In this document: piece by piece, positions 35,031 to 46,856 of the stretch | Numbering within the stretch: position 1 is the stretch's first letter | How the letters are laid out: the number at the start of each line of letters is the position of its first letter | Notes under the pieces: model-generated | Seen by the model: the letters and a program-made list of their open reading frames with translations, nothing else | The model's database searches: none | Told to the model about the DNA's origin: nothing | Translations under genes and position numbers: made by a program | Source of the DNA: Rattus norvegicus | Lineage: Eukaryota > Chordata > Mammalia > Rodentia > Muridae | Assembly: GCF_036323735.1 (NCBI RefSeq) | Contig: NW_026947367.1 | Coordinates: 1,992,501 to 2,056,500, forward strand | Direction: 5' to 3' | DNA: 64,000 nt

Positions 35031-36985
35031 CTTGGTTCCTACAGCTGTAACATCATGTGGAATTTTAATTTGGATTCTGAGCAACTAGGTCAAGAATGTA
35101 GAATCCACAAATGACAATGTCAAATAGACTCCCTCCTGTTCTTTTGAACCTATGGAAGATGAGGTTTCACTGGTCCTCTAGCCGTTCTTCTCCCTGCTCA
35201 TCCTCCATTATCTTATGTTTGGCCTTAACAAAGAATCATGGTAAAACATCCAACCCTCAAGTCCTGCACAGGAACACATTAAGGTTGCTATTGTAGTACT
35301 GATATCAAATGGGAATAGAGAACTGAATTCTATAGTCCATGTGATCCTTTGCAGTATTGATGTCTAGTAATCTTTGGATAAATTAAGGATTTGGGAGTTT
35401 ATCATTTGAAGTAGGTACACAATGTTTACACTGTTATACTCACTCTAGAGCTGGGCCCACTTTGTTGCCAAAACCATTGCAGAAAATGGAATTGGAGAAC
35501 TGAATTTTTGAGTACACATTGAGGAATATTTATAAAGTCCCCAATCAAGGATTGTACAATAAAAAAGTGAAATACATATTTATTCAATTAAAGGTCTGTA
35601 TGCAAAATAATGGCCTTTGGGAAACAGAGAAAACCTAGAAATTTGAACTGTATGTCACAGTAATAAAACTGGGAATAAAAATATTATCTGGAAGAATCTC
35701 CTCCACTCCATGTTCCTAAATCATTTCTACCCATGCCAAGCCCCTGACTAACATTCTCCATTCAGAGCATGTAACCACTAATAAAGCACAGAGAAGTCTC
35801 TAGCTTTAGGGAGATTTAGTAAATGAAGGTTTCCACTGTGTACCAGGAGTCACTCCTGGAAAGGGCACCCTTGAATCTGGTCAGGAAATTGTTCAGCAGG
35901 TAGGCCATGGCAGCTTTCAGTGACATCAGCATTAGTCCCTCCCTGAATAATCTCTTGTATCCTGCCTCTCAGATATTCTTTCCTTACGTCTAGGATTTGT
36001 ATAGTGGCCTCTACTTCACAGTAAAGAGCCTTTGGGAAGGAGAACAAAGATGATGAAGAGATCAGAGATGGGGAAAAGGAACCTGGCCTTCTGTCTTGTT
36101 ATTAAAAAAAGGAAGAAATACGTGGCCCATGGGAAAGCTCAGTGAGTCCTGTGTAGCAGTTGAGTGGAATCGCTGAAGAGATAGCCTAGACCTGAGCCTT
36201 CCACATATGGGAATAAAGAGATTGTAGCCTCTCAGAAGCATCTTGACATCCCTGGTTTTTATGGTTCCTGGAAGTCAGAGAGTTTTTATTATTACTTTCT
36301 TTATTCCAAAAGACAGGTTTTTATCTTGGCACATTTGTTTTCCTGACAGCTCATGGCTTTTACTCTTTTTGCCCAGAAGAAAAACCTCCTAAGGAAGAAG
36401 AGACAGACAAGTATCGTGTCCTCAGCTCAGAGTAAACTCCTCCGTGCTTTGGATACCTATTGTGCAGTTTGAGGCTGACACTGATATCTGGGAGAGAGAA
36501 GTGCTTCTAATTCAGACTTCATCATCTCAATATTTCGACTAGTATTACTCTGACTGCCATTCCCTGACAGTGACCCATTTGATTTCTGAGTCCATAGATG
36601 TGATTAGCTGGAAGTTCTCTTTTCTTTTATTTCTTTCATTTTTTTATATTTTAACAAAATACATTGCTTTTTTATTTGGATATTTCTATATTTACATTTC
36701 AAATGTTATTTCCTTTCCCACTTTTCTGTCCATAAGATCACTAACTGGTCTGCCTTACTGTCCCTTGAACTAACATTCAAACCTAGAGAGGACTAAGGGC
36801 TTCTCATTCCAATAGTGCCCAAAAAGGCCATCCTCTGCAACATAAGCATTTGGAACCATAGGTTTGTCCACGAATAGTCTTTGATTATTGTTTTAGATCC
36901 AGAACATACTGGTTCATTGACATTGTTGTTCTTCTGTGGTTGAACTCAGCATCAGCTCTTATAATTCTTTCTCAAAATCTACATA
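35028..36985 (+). repeat. Composite array unit 11 (last copy)
   Basis: Head motif TTGGTTCCTACAGCTGT. Collinear, but about 65 bp carrying the CRE-like site are deleted at about 35962 (CTTGTATCC joined to TGCCTCTCAGATATTC). The minus-strand L1 3'UTR fragment starts near 36620 and ends at AAAATCTACATAAC (36985), where another L1 piece begins. No further array copies are seen to the right. Confidence 0.85.
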
Positions 36986-37917
36986 ACTCTGGTGTCAGAA
37001 AAGTAATAAGACTGTAGTGTTCCTTCTATTTCTAGTTTGTTGAATAGTTAGGAGAATATTGGTATTAGGTGTTCTATGAAGGTCTGAGAGAATTCTGTAC
37101 TAAACCTTCCTCATCCTGGGATCTCTTGGTTAGGAGATATTTAATGACTGCTTCTACTACTTTACAAGTAAAGGGAGTATTTAGATGGTTTATCTGATTG
37201 TGATTCAAGATACTTTGGTATCTTGTATCTGTCTAGAAAATTATCCATTTGATCCTTGCTTTCCTGTTTTGTTAAGTATATGCTTTTATAGTAGGATCTG
37301 ATAATTTTTTGAGCTTCCTCATTTTCTATGTTTATATCTCTATTTCACTTCTGATTGTGTTATTTTTAATTTGAATACAAAGGATTTACCTATCTTCTGG
37401 ATTTTTCAAAGAACCAGCTCCCGGTTTTGTTGATTCTCTACATAATACCTTTTGTTTCTACTTGGTTGATTTCAGTACGGAGTTTGATTATTTCCTGCTG
37501 TCTAGTACTCTTTGTGTATTTGGATTTTTATTGGTTCTGAGATTTCAGGTGTTCAGACAAACTGCGAGTGTATCATAGCTCCTGTTTCTTTGTGGAGGCT
37601 CTCAGAGCTATGAGTTTTCCTCTTAGCATTGCTTTTTTGTGTTCCCAATTTATGCATTCATTTTCATTAAATTCTAGAAAGTCTTTAATTTTTTTCTTTA
37701 TTTCTTCCTTGAACAAGTTCTCATCAAGTAAATCATTCTTATGCTACCATGTATATGTGGGACTTTGGTTGTTCTTGTTGTTATTGAAGACCATTCTTAG
37801 TGATTTCATAGTTTGCATGGAATTAATTCAATCTTCTTGCATCTTTTGAGGCCTTTTTTGTGATGGATCATATTATCAATTTGTAGAAGGTACCATGTAG
37901 GACTGAGAAGAAAGTGT
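36986..37917 (-). mobile_element. Minus-strand L1 ORF2 fragment (endonuclease to RT start)
   Basis: Reverse complement matches ORF2 between about 41870 and 42700 of the full-length L1, for example 'CATTTTCATTAAATTCTAG' for ACTTCTTAGAATTTAATGAAAATG. It has many stops and no L1 ends. The right boundary at 37917 coincides with TGTCAGGAGCC of the next element. Confidence 0.82.
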
Positions 37918-39170
37918 CAGGAGCCATATCAGGACAAGCTCATAACTAACAGGTGATCATCCTCAGATGGACAGCCTTGGATTATTTTATAATCCACAAC
38001 TGGTTTGCCCTTATTAAGCAAGGTTGTAAGAGATTCATTTTTGGAAAGTTTCCTGCTATTGAAATGCTATTCATGTTATTATTATTAGACATATATAGCA
38101 ATCATTGAGTAAGAGCACACCCCTTTGGAGCAGATCTCTGCAGGCCTACGAAGTTGCACTGTTCCGTAGTGATGCTATTCATACAAATAGATGAATTCTT
38201 TAGTCTTAATAATGATCCTACAATAATTCCTAAAATTATATGAATGGTTATTAAGCTCTTATATAGTGGAACTCCTACAAGTCTCTTTCTAATAGTCAGA
38301 ATTCCAGTGACAACTCCAGTCTCCCAGGTGTCACCAGTTAATTATTCTGAGACAGTAAACAGACTTTCTCCTACTCAGAACACAATTCAAGAAGTTGCAA
38401 AAACAGTTATCAAGTGTCATAAACTATTTGTTACAGGTGCAAGGACAGGGGATAAGATATTGACTGTGTTTATATGTAAATAACTTCACTAACAACTATG
38501 GTTTTAGACATTCAGTGAACCTGTGGAGCTGACACTGGTGATGAATGTTTAGCCAGATAATTACTCCTGATGGATATCCATGTAAACATTCTCGGTTGTA
38601 AACTTGTATTTCTATTTATGCTTTGATCTTTCATATGTACTTGTGGTGAACAATTTAACACCTGATCATGTATTCTGAAAGATTTTTAGGTGCTGAAGAC
38701 AAAGAGAAGACACACAGAAGGACTGAGACAGAGGGTCTGAACTGGAAGGACAGAGACAGATGGACAGAGCAGGAGAGGGGATGACCTGAAAAGACCAGTT
38801 TGAGATAAGGAGAACAAAGGTAAGTAGAACTAAGACAAAAAGATCTGGGCTGAGAAGTAATGTAGAGAGGAATAACTTATGTAACATAAGAGAGCAATCT
38901 AGAGAATGCAGGTGAAAAGAGGACAAAAGAAGAAGCTGGAAAGAATAGAAGGTGCAGGCAGGTTTCTCCTTATCTTGGGACAGAAAAGGACATTTCTTAA
39001 TAGCAATGCAAAATTAGTCTTGTTAAAAGGAACAGGCCTTTTCTTTTACAAACTTGGGTTTAAATCACTTAGCATTAAAAGGGTAGAAGCGATTTCTTTC
39101 TCTCTGTAATAAAGATTGGAGTTCATCTTTCTGTACTGGTCCTTGGTCTTTTGCACCATATGCATATGTA
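37918..39170 (+). mobile_element. LTR-retrotransposon-like segment, family unassigned
   Basis: Begins TGTCAGGAGCCATATC, like the 5' end of some rodent ERV2 LTRs. It carries a purine-rich stretch (38690-38960) and ends with TCTCTCTGTAATAAAGATTGG followed by a pyrimidine-rich CTTGGTCTTTTGCACC, like a polyadenylation signal and U5. An open frame of 79 codons (38244-38483) has no recognisable domain. A possible splice donor AAAGGTAAGT is at 38816-38825. It could be one long solo LTR or LTR plus leader; no second LTR was found. Confidence 0.45.
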
Positions 39171-39221
39171 AGTATTGATGTCTGTGTAAGTATGCAATTA
39201 TGAGAATGTATGCATGTGTGT

Positions 39222-39270
<49 letters not shown>

Positions 39271-39276
39271 TGTAAG
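39171..39276. repeat. (TG)n microsatellite
   Basis: ATGTGTG words lead into a TG tract of about 50 bp (39217-39267). The full-length L1 inserted at its right edge. Confidence 0.95.
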
Positions 39277-39289
39277 AATGTAATTGTGA
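39277..39289 (+). repeat. Left target-site duplication of the full-length L1
   Basis: AATGTAATTGTGA, identical to 45746-45758. The perfect 13-bp match brackets the L1 and fixes both of its ends. Confidence 0.95.
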
Positions 39290-39997
39290 CTCTGCTCCCA
39301 GACCCCGTGAGAGAGAGACCCAACCGCCTGGTCAGGTGGGAACTCCTGAGGCTGCAGAGCTGAAGAGACCACCAACACTGCCCACCCCTGCCCACATCCC
39401 TGGCCCAAGAGGAAATTGTATAAGGCCTCTGGGCTCCCGTGAGGGAGGGCCCAGGAGGGGCAGGACCCCTGCCTGAGACACCACCAGAACCTGAAGGAAA
39501 CAGACTGGATAAACAGTTCTCTGCACCCGAAACCTGTGGGAGGGAGAGCTAAACGTTCAGATAGGCAGACAAGCCTGGGAAACCAGAATAGACTGCTCTC
39601 TGCACATACATCTCGGAAGCAAGAGGTAAAAACAAAAGGCCATTTGGAACCCTGATGCACTGAAGCTCCCGGAAAGGGTGGCGTAGATCTTCCTGGTTGC
39701 TGCCGTCACAGAGAGCCCGTGGGCAGCACCCTGTGAGTGAACTTGAGCCTCAGGACCACAGGTAGGACAAACTTTTCTGCTGCAAGTGTCCTGCCTGGTG
39801 AACTCAAGACACAGGCCCACATGAACAGCTGTAGACATGTACAGAGGAAAAACTACATGCAAAAAGCAGAACACTCTGTCACCATACCTGACTGAAAGAG
39901 AGGAAAACAGGTCTACAGCACTCCTGACACACAGGCTTATAGGACAGTCTAGCCACTGTCAGAAATAGCAGAACAAAGTAACACTAGAGATAATCTG

Positions 39998-41140
39998 ATG
40001 CCGAGAGGCAAGCGCAAGAACCCAAGCAACAGAAACAAAGACTACATGGCATGATCGGAGTCCAATTCTCCAACCAAAAAAAAAAACATGGAAAATCCAA
40101 ACACACCAGAAAAGCAAGATCTACTTTCAAAATCATATTTGATCATGATGCTGGAAGACTTCAAGAAAGACGTAAAGAACTCCCTTAGAGAAACACAGGA
40201 AAACATTAATAAACAAGTAGAAGCCTACAGAAAGGAATCACAAAAATCCCTGAAAGAATTCCAGGAAAACATAAATAAACAAGTAGATGCCCATAGAGAG
40301 GATACAAAAATCCCTGAAAGTGTTCCAGGAAAGCACAATCAAACAGTTGAAGGAATTAAAAATGGAAATAGAAGCAATCAAGAAAGAACACATGGAAAAA
40401 ACCCTGGATATAGAAAACAAAAAGAAGAGACAAGGAGCTGTAGATACAAGCTTCACCAACAGAATACAAGAGATGGAAGAGAGAATCTCAGGAGCAGAAG
40501 ATTCCATAGAAATCATTGACTCAACTGTCAAAGATAATGTAAAGCAGAAAAAGCTACTGGTCCAAAACATACAGGAAATCCAGGACTCAATGAGAAGACC
40601 AAACCTAAGGATAATAGGTATAGAAGAGTGTGAAGACTCCCAGCTCAAAGGACCAGTAAATATCTTCAAAAAATCATAGAAGAAAACTTCCCTAACCTAA
40701 AAAAAGAGATACGCATAGACATACAAAAAGCCTACAGAACTCCAAATAGATTGGACAAGAAGAGAAACACCTCCTGTCACATAATTGTCAAAACACCAAA
40801 CGCACAAAATAAAAAAAGAATATTAAAAGCAGTAAGGGAAAAAAGTCAAGTAACATATAAAGGCAGACCTATCAGAATCACACCAGACTTCTTGCCAGAA
40901 ACTATGAAGGCCAGAAGATCCTGGACTTATGTCATACAGACCCTAAGAGAACACAAATGCCAGCCCAGGTTACTGTATCCTGCAAAACTCTCAATTATCA
41001 TAGATGGAGAAACCAAGATATTCCATGACAAAACCAAATTTACACAATATCTTTCTACAAATCCAGCAGTACAAAGGATATTAAGTGGTAAAGCCCAACA
41101 TAAGGGGGCAAGCTATACCCTAGAAGAAGCAAGAAACTAA
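39998..41140 (+). pseudogene. L1 ORF1 pseudogene of the full-length element
   Basis: Encodes the trimeric RNA-binding nucleic-acid chaperone of L1. The ATG at 39998 gives MPRGKRKNPSNRNKDYMA, then a TGA stop at codon 19 (40052-40054). The frame reopens from 40088 with the PNTPEKQD segment and the coiled coil. Within the coiled coil a 66-bp block is tandemly duplicated (40196-40261 and 40262-40325). The second copy is only 64 bp, so the frame shifts. A third lesion, a one-base loss near 40670 (NIFNK region), shifts it again. The C-terminal RNA-recognition and C-terminal domains (40751-41140, ...RPIRITPDF... to LEEARN) are intact in the last frame. At least three lesions prevent a full product. 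Confidence 0.93.
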
Positions 41141-41198
41141 TCGTCTTGGCAACAAAACAAAGAGAATGAAAGCACACAAACATAACCTCACATCAAAA

Positions 41199-44100
41199 AT
41201 GAATATAAAGGAAAGCAATAATCACTATTCCTTAATATTTCTCAACATCAATGGCCTCAACTCCCCAATAAAAAGAAATAGATTAACAAACTGGATACGC
41301 AACGAGGACCCTGCATTCTGCTGCCTACAGGAAACACACCTCAGAGACAAAGACAGACATTACCTCAGAGTGAAAGGCTGGAAAACAACTTTCCAAGAAA
41401 ATGGTCAGAAGAAGCAAGCTGGAGTAGCCATTCTAATATCAAATAATACAATTTTCAACTAAAAGTCATGAAAAAAGATAAGGAAGGACATCATATTCAT
41501 CAACGGGAATATCCACCAAGATGAACTCTCAATCCTAAATATCTATGCCCCAAATATAAGGGCACCTACATACGTAAAAGAAACCTTACTAAAGCTCAAA
41601 ACACACATTGCACCTCACACAATAATAGTGGGAGATTTCAACACCCCACTCTCATCAATGGACAGATCATGGAAACAGAAATTAAACAGTGATGTCGACA
41701 GACTAAGAGAAGTCATGAGTCAAATGGACTTAACGGATATTTATAGAATATTCTATCCTAAAGCAAAAGGATATACCTTCTTCTCAGCTCCTCATGGTAC
41801 TTTCTCCAAAATTGACCATATAATTGGTCAAAAAACGGGCCTCAACAGGTACAGAAGGATAGAAATAGTCCCATGCGTGCTATCTGACCACCACGGCCTA
41901 AAACTGGTCTTCAATAACAATAAGGGAAGAATGCCCTCATTAACATGGAAATTGAACAATGCTCTACTCAATGATAACCTGGTCAAGGAAGAAATAAAGA
42001 GAGAAATTAAAAGCTTTTTAGAATTTAATGAAAATGAAGGTACAACATACCCAAACTTATGGGACACAATGAAAGCTGTGCTAAGAGGAAAACTCATAGC
42101 GCTGAGTGCCTGCAGAAAGATACAGGAAAGAGCATATGTCAGCAGCTTGACAGCACACTTAAAAGCCCTAGAACAAAAAGATGCAAATACACCCAGGAGG
42201 AGTAGAAGGCAGGAAGTAATCAAACTCAGAGCTGAAATCTGAAGTAGAAACAAGTAGAAACAAAAAGGACCATAGAAAGAATCAACAGTACCAAAACGTG
42301 GTTCTTTGATTAAATCAACAAGATAGATAAACCCTTAGCCAGACTAAGGAGAGGACACAGAGAGTGCGTCCAAGTTAACAAAATCAGAAATGAAAGGGGA
42401 GACATAACTACAAATTCAGAGGAAATTAAAAAAATCATCAGATCTTACTATAAAAACCTATATTCAACAAAACTGAAAATCATCAGGAAATGGACAATTT
42501 CCTAGAAAGATAACAGGAACCGAAGTTAAAGCAGGAACAGATAAACCAGTTAAACAACCCAATAACTCCTAAGGAAATAGAAGCAGTCATTAAAGGTCTC
42601 CCAACCAAAAAGAGCCCAGGTCCAGACGGGTTTAGTGCAGAATTCTATCAAACCTTCATAGAAGACCTCATACCAATATTATCAAACTATTCCCCAAAAT
42701 TGAAACAGATGTATCACTACCGAATACCTTCTACAAAGCCACAATTACTCTTATACCTAAAGCACACAAAGACACAACAAAGAAAGAGAACTTCAGACCA
42801 ATTTCCCTTATGAATATCGACGCTAAAATACTCAATAAAATTCTGGCAAACCGAATTCAAGAGCACATCAAAACAATCATCCACCATGATCAAGTAGGCT
42901 TCATCCCAGGCTTGCAGGGATGGTTTAATATATGGAAAACCATCAATGTGATCAATTATATAAACAAACTGAAAGAACAAAACCACATGATCATTTCATT
43001 AGATGCTGAGAAAGCATTTGACAAAATTCAACACCCCTTCATGATAAAAGTCCTGGAAAGAATAGGAATTCAAGGCCCATACCTAAACATAGTAAAAGCC
43101 ATATACAGCAAACCAGTTGCTAACATTAAACTAAATGGAGAGAAACTTGAAACAATCCCACTAAAATCCGGGACTAGACAAGGTTGCCCACTCTCTCCCT
43201 ACTTATTCAATATAGTTCTTGAAGTTCTAGCCAGAGCAATCAGACAACAAAAGGAGATCAAGGGAATACGGATCGGAAAAGAAGAGGTCAAAATATCACT
43301 ATTAGCAGATGATATGATAGTATATTTAAGTGATACCATAAGTTCCACCAGAGAACTACTAAATCTTATAAACAACTTCAGCAAAGTGGCTGGGTATAAA
43401 ATTAACTCAAATAAATCAGTTGCCTTCCTCTATACAAAAGAGAAACAAGCCGAGAAAGATATTAGGGAAACGACAGCCTTCATAATAGACCTAAATAATA
43501 TAAAGTGCCTCGGTGTGACTTTAACAAAGCAAGTAAAAGATCTGTACAATAAGAACTTCAAGACACTGAGGAAAGAAATTGAAGAAGACCTCAGAAGATG
43601 GAAAGATCTCCCATGCTCATGGATTGGCAGGATTAATATAGTAAAAATGGCCATTTTACCAAAAGCGCCCTACAGATTCAATGCAATCCCCATCAAAATA
43701 CCAATCCAATTCTTCAAAGAGTTAGACAGAACAATTTGCAAATTCATCTGGAAAAACAAAAAACCCAGGATTGCTAAAACTATCCTCAACAATAAAAGGA
43801 CTTCAGTGGGAATCACTATCCCTGAACTCAAGCAGTATTACAGAGCAATAGTGATAAAAACTGCATGGTATTGGTACAGATACAGACTGCCAGACGAATG
43901 GAATACAATTGAGGACGCAGAAATGAATCCACACACCTATGGTCACTTGATTTTTGACAAAAGAGCCAAAACCATCCAATGGAAAAATGATAGCATTTTC
44001 AGCAAATGGTGCTGGTTCAACTGGAGGTCAACATGTAGAAGAATGCAGATCGATCCATGCTTATCACCCTGTACAAAGCTTAAGTCCAAGTGGATCAATG

Positions 44101-45006
44101 ACCTCCACATCAAACCAGACACACTCAAACTAATAGAAGAAAAACTAGGGAAGCATCTTGAACACATGGGCGCTGGAAAAAATTTTCTGAAGAAAACACC
44201 AATGGCTTACGCTCTAAGATCAAGAATCGGCAAATGGGATCTCATAAAACTGCAAATCTTCTGTAATGCAAAGGACACTGTGGTTAGGACAAAAGGGCAA
44301 CCAACAGATTGGGAAAAGATCTTTACCAATCCTACAACAGATAGAGGCCTTATATACAAAATATACAAAGAACTCAAGAAGTTAGACTTCAGGGAAACAA
44401 ATAACCCTATTTAAAAAAAGGGGTTCAGGGCTAAACAAAGAATTCACAGCTGAGGAATGCCAAATGGCTGAGAAACACCTAAAGAAATGTTCAACATCTT
44501 TAGTCATAAGGGAAATGCAAATCAAAACAACCCTGAGATTTCACCTCACACCAGTGAGAATGGCTAAGATCAAAAACTCAGGTGACAGCAGATGCTGGCG
44601 AGGATGTGGAGAAAGAGGAACACTCCTCCATTGTTGGTGGGATTGCAGACTGGTAAAACCATTCTGTAAATCAGTCTGGAGGTTCCTCAGAAAATTGGAC
44701 ATTGAACTGCCTGAGGATCCAGCTATACCTCTCTTGGGAATATACCCAAAAGATGCCTCAACATATAAAAGAGACACGTGCTCCACTATGTTCATCGCAG
44801 CCTTATTTATAATAGCCAGAAAATGGAAAGAACCCAGATGCCCTTCAACAGAGGAATGGATACAGAAAATGTGGTACATCTACACAATGGAATATTACTC
44901 AGCTATCAAAAACAACGAGTTTATGAAATTCGTAGGCAAATGGTTGGAACTGGAAAATATCATCCTGCCCAATCACAGAAAGACATACATGGTATGTACT
45001 CATTGA
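41199..45006 (+). pseudogene. L1 ORF2 pseudogene (endonuclease, reverse transcriptase, Cys motif)
   Basis: ORF2 makes the nick and reverse transcribes L1 RNA. From ATG 41199 the endonuclease start (SLIFLNINGLNSP, CLQETHL) is open to a stop at 41462. GDFNTPLSS (41631 on) and the catalytic SDHHG (41883-41897) lie in a second open block ending at 42242. 42243-42809 is broken several times. 42810-44414 (534 codons) is an uninterrupted RT domain with SLDAEKAFDKIQ, RQGCPLSPYLF and the catalytic ADD at 43305-43313. A one-base insertion at about 44414 (ATTTAAAAAAAG) ends it. The last block, 44464-45006, carries the C-terminal CWRGCGERGTLLHCWWDC motif and stops at the normal position. There are at least four lesions. 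Confidence 0.93.
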
Positions 45007-45745
45007 TAAGTGGCTATTAGTCCAAATGCTTGAATTATCCTAGATCCCTGGAACAAATGAAGCTCAAGACTGATGATCAAAATGTGAATGCTTCACTCCT
45101 TCTTTAAATGAGGAAAAAGAATACCATTGGGAGGGAAGGGAGAGGCAATGATTAAAAAAGAGACTGAAGGAACACCCAGTCAGTACCTGCCCCACATGTG
45201 GCCCATTCATGTACAGTCACCCAATTAGACAAGATGGATGAAGCAAAGAAGTGCAGACCGACAGGAGCAGGATGTATATCGCTCCTGAGAGACACAGCCT
45301 GAATACAGCAAATACAGAGGCGAATGCCAGCAGTATACCACTGAACTGAGAATAGAACCCCCGTTGAAGGAATCAGAGAAAGAATTGGAAGAGCTTGAAG
45401 GGGCTCTAGACCCCATATGTACAACAATGCCAAGCAACCAGAGCTTCCAGGGACTAAGCCACTACCTAAAGACTATACATGGACTGACCCTGGACTCTGA
45501 CCTCATAGGTAGCAATGAATATCCTAGTAAGAGCACTAGTGGAAGGGGAAGCCCTGGGTCCTGCTAAGACTGAACGCCCAGTGAACTAGACTGTGGGGAG
45601 GAGGGTGGCAATGAGGGGAGGGTTGGGAGTGGAACACCCATAAGGAAGAGGAGGGGGGTGGTGGTTGTTTGCCCGGAAACCGGGAAAGGGAATAACACTC
45701 GAAATGTATATAAGAAATACTCAAGTTAATAAAAAAGAAAAAAAT

Positions 45746-45758
45746 AATGTAATTGTGA
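45746..45758 (+). repeat. Right target-site duplication of the full-length L1
   Basis: AATGTAATTGTGA, identical to 39277-39289, directly after the A-rich tail. Confidence 0.95.
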
Positions 45759-46330
45759 GATTGCATGAAATTTGGGCCCAGCTGAATTTCAGTGGAAATG
45801 TATCAATGCACATTTATTGAATCCAGGTGTGAAATTATATGTTTATGCATATTTGTCTATGTAAAAGTTTTTAATTCTGTAATTGCTATGCACTTCTAAT
45901 GGTTTAATAGATGTTGATGGCTCCAAGCTTCTCCCTAGCCTGTCAAGCAAAAAGCATAAGGACAAAATGGAAAAGGCTCCAGCAAGTAATCTTCTACTTT
46001 ATCTCCTGCTGTTTCAGAATGAGGTGGTAAGTGCCAGAGACTGCAGTTTCTGGTCTCAGAAGGCAGACCAGTTACACTAGCACAGCATAGTGACTTAGAC
46101 ATAGATAAGTAAATCAGGTACAGAAACTTAGTAACTTAAACTTAGATAAGTAAACTTATTATTATACAGCAACCCAAAATATCTTGTTAGACAAAATCTT
46201 ACCACATATCTCGTAAGACAAAGTCTTACGCTCAGCTAACACCCTTCATCCTCAGCTTCTTCAAGAAGAACGAACAGGAGAAAAAAGATCAATCTTAGGG
46301 CTGGCCCATGGCAAGGAGGTGTATTATTTG
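45759..46330. other. Unassigned AT-rich segment between two L1 elements
   Basis: This is the pre-insertion continuation of the DNA left of 39289. It holds an imperfect local direct repeat (ACTTAGACATAGATAAGTAAA near 46096 and ACTTAGATAAGTAAAC near 46140) and a 65-codon open frame of no clear meaning (45883-46080). No gene was recognised. Confidence 0.5.
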
Positions 46331-46759
46331 TTTTAGGATGAAAGGTAGTATTGGTATTTGTTAAAAATATTTGGTTCATACCTTGTTTGTTTCTCTGTGT
46401 CCTTGCTTAGTTTCTCTTTCCATGATCTGTGCATTTATGACAGTGTGGTATTGTATATGGAATTATGTATGCTTTGAGCTTAGTAAAGTTTAATTGATGA
46501 ATGAGTATGCCCTTCATTTTGTAGCATAATTATTCAGTATTGATTTTTTCTTGGTATATTTTTCATTTGATGAGTATGAAATGTCCTTCATTACCATTTT
46601 TCATAACTTTTCCTTGAAAGTCTCTTTCATTTGATATTAGAGTGGTTACGCCAGGTTCTTTCTTGGGAACATTGGCTGGAAAATTTTTTTCCCACCTTTC
46701 ATTCTGAACATATATTTGTCTTTGTCTTTGGATTGTGTTGTTTAAGCAGCAAAATGCTA

Positions 46760-46856
<97 letters not shown>

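Larger units (their letters stand above)
39290..45745 (+). mobile_element. Full-length L1 retrotransposon (rat type), inactive
   Basis: 6456 bp from 5'UTR (39290-39997, one GC-rich monomer) through ORF1, ORF2 and 3'UTR (45007-45730) to a short A-rich tail (AATAAAAAAGAAAAAAAT). It is flanked by a perfect 13-bp duplication. Base composition and limited decay show it is the youngest large insertion in the window. The 3'UTR has the usual G-rich polypurine segment near 45590-45690. ORF1 and ORF2 are each broken (see separate entries), so it cannot mobilise itself. Confidence 0.95.

Noticed and set aside
394..36985. CRISPR-like or bacterial-style direct-repeat array
   Set aside because: Units are ~2.2 kb and diverged, carry L1 3'UTR sequence, and are in a mammalian context; there are no short repeats with unique spacers.
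39046..39660. 204-codon minus-strand frame at the L1 5' end
   Set aside because: It spans the boundary of the LTR-like element, a (CA)n tract and the GC-rich L1 5'UTR; no conserved protein is visible and it crosses a recent insertion point.
40238..40669. 143-codon minus-strand frame in the full-length L1
   Set aside because: It is antisense to the ORF1 coiled coil; codon bias of the sense strand explains it.
41828..42253. 141-codon minus-strand frame (also 8196-8636, 146 codons)
   Set aside because: Both are antisense shadows of the same ORF2 endonuclease-RT linker region in two L1 copies.
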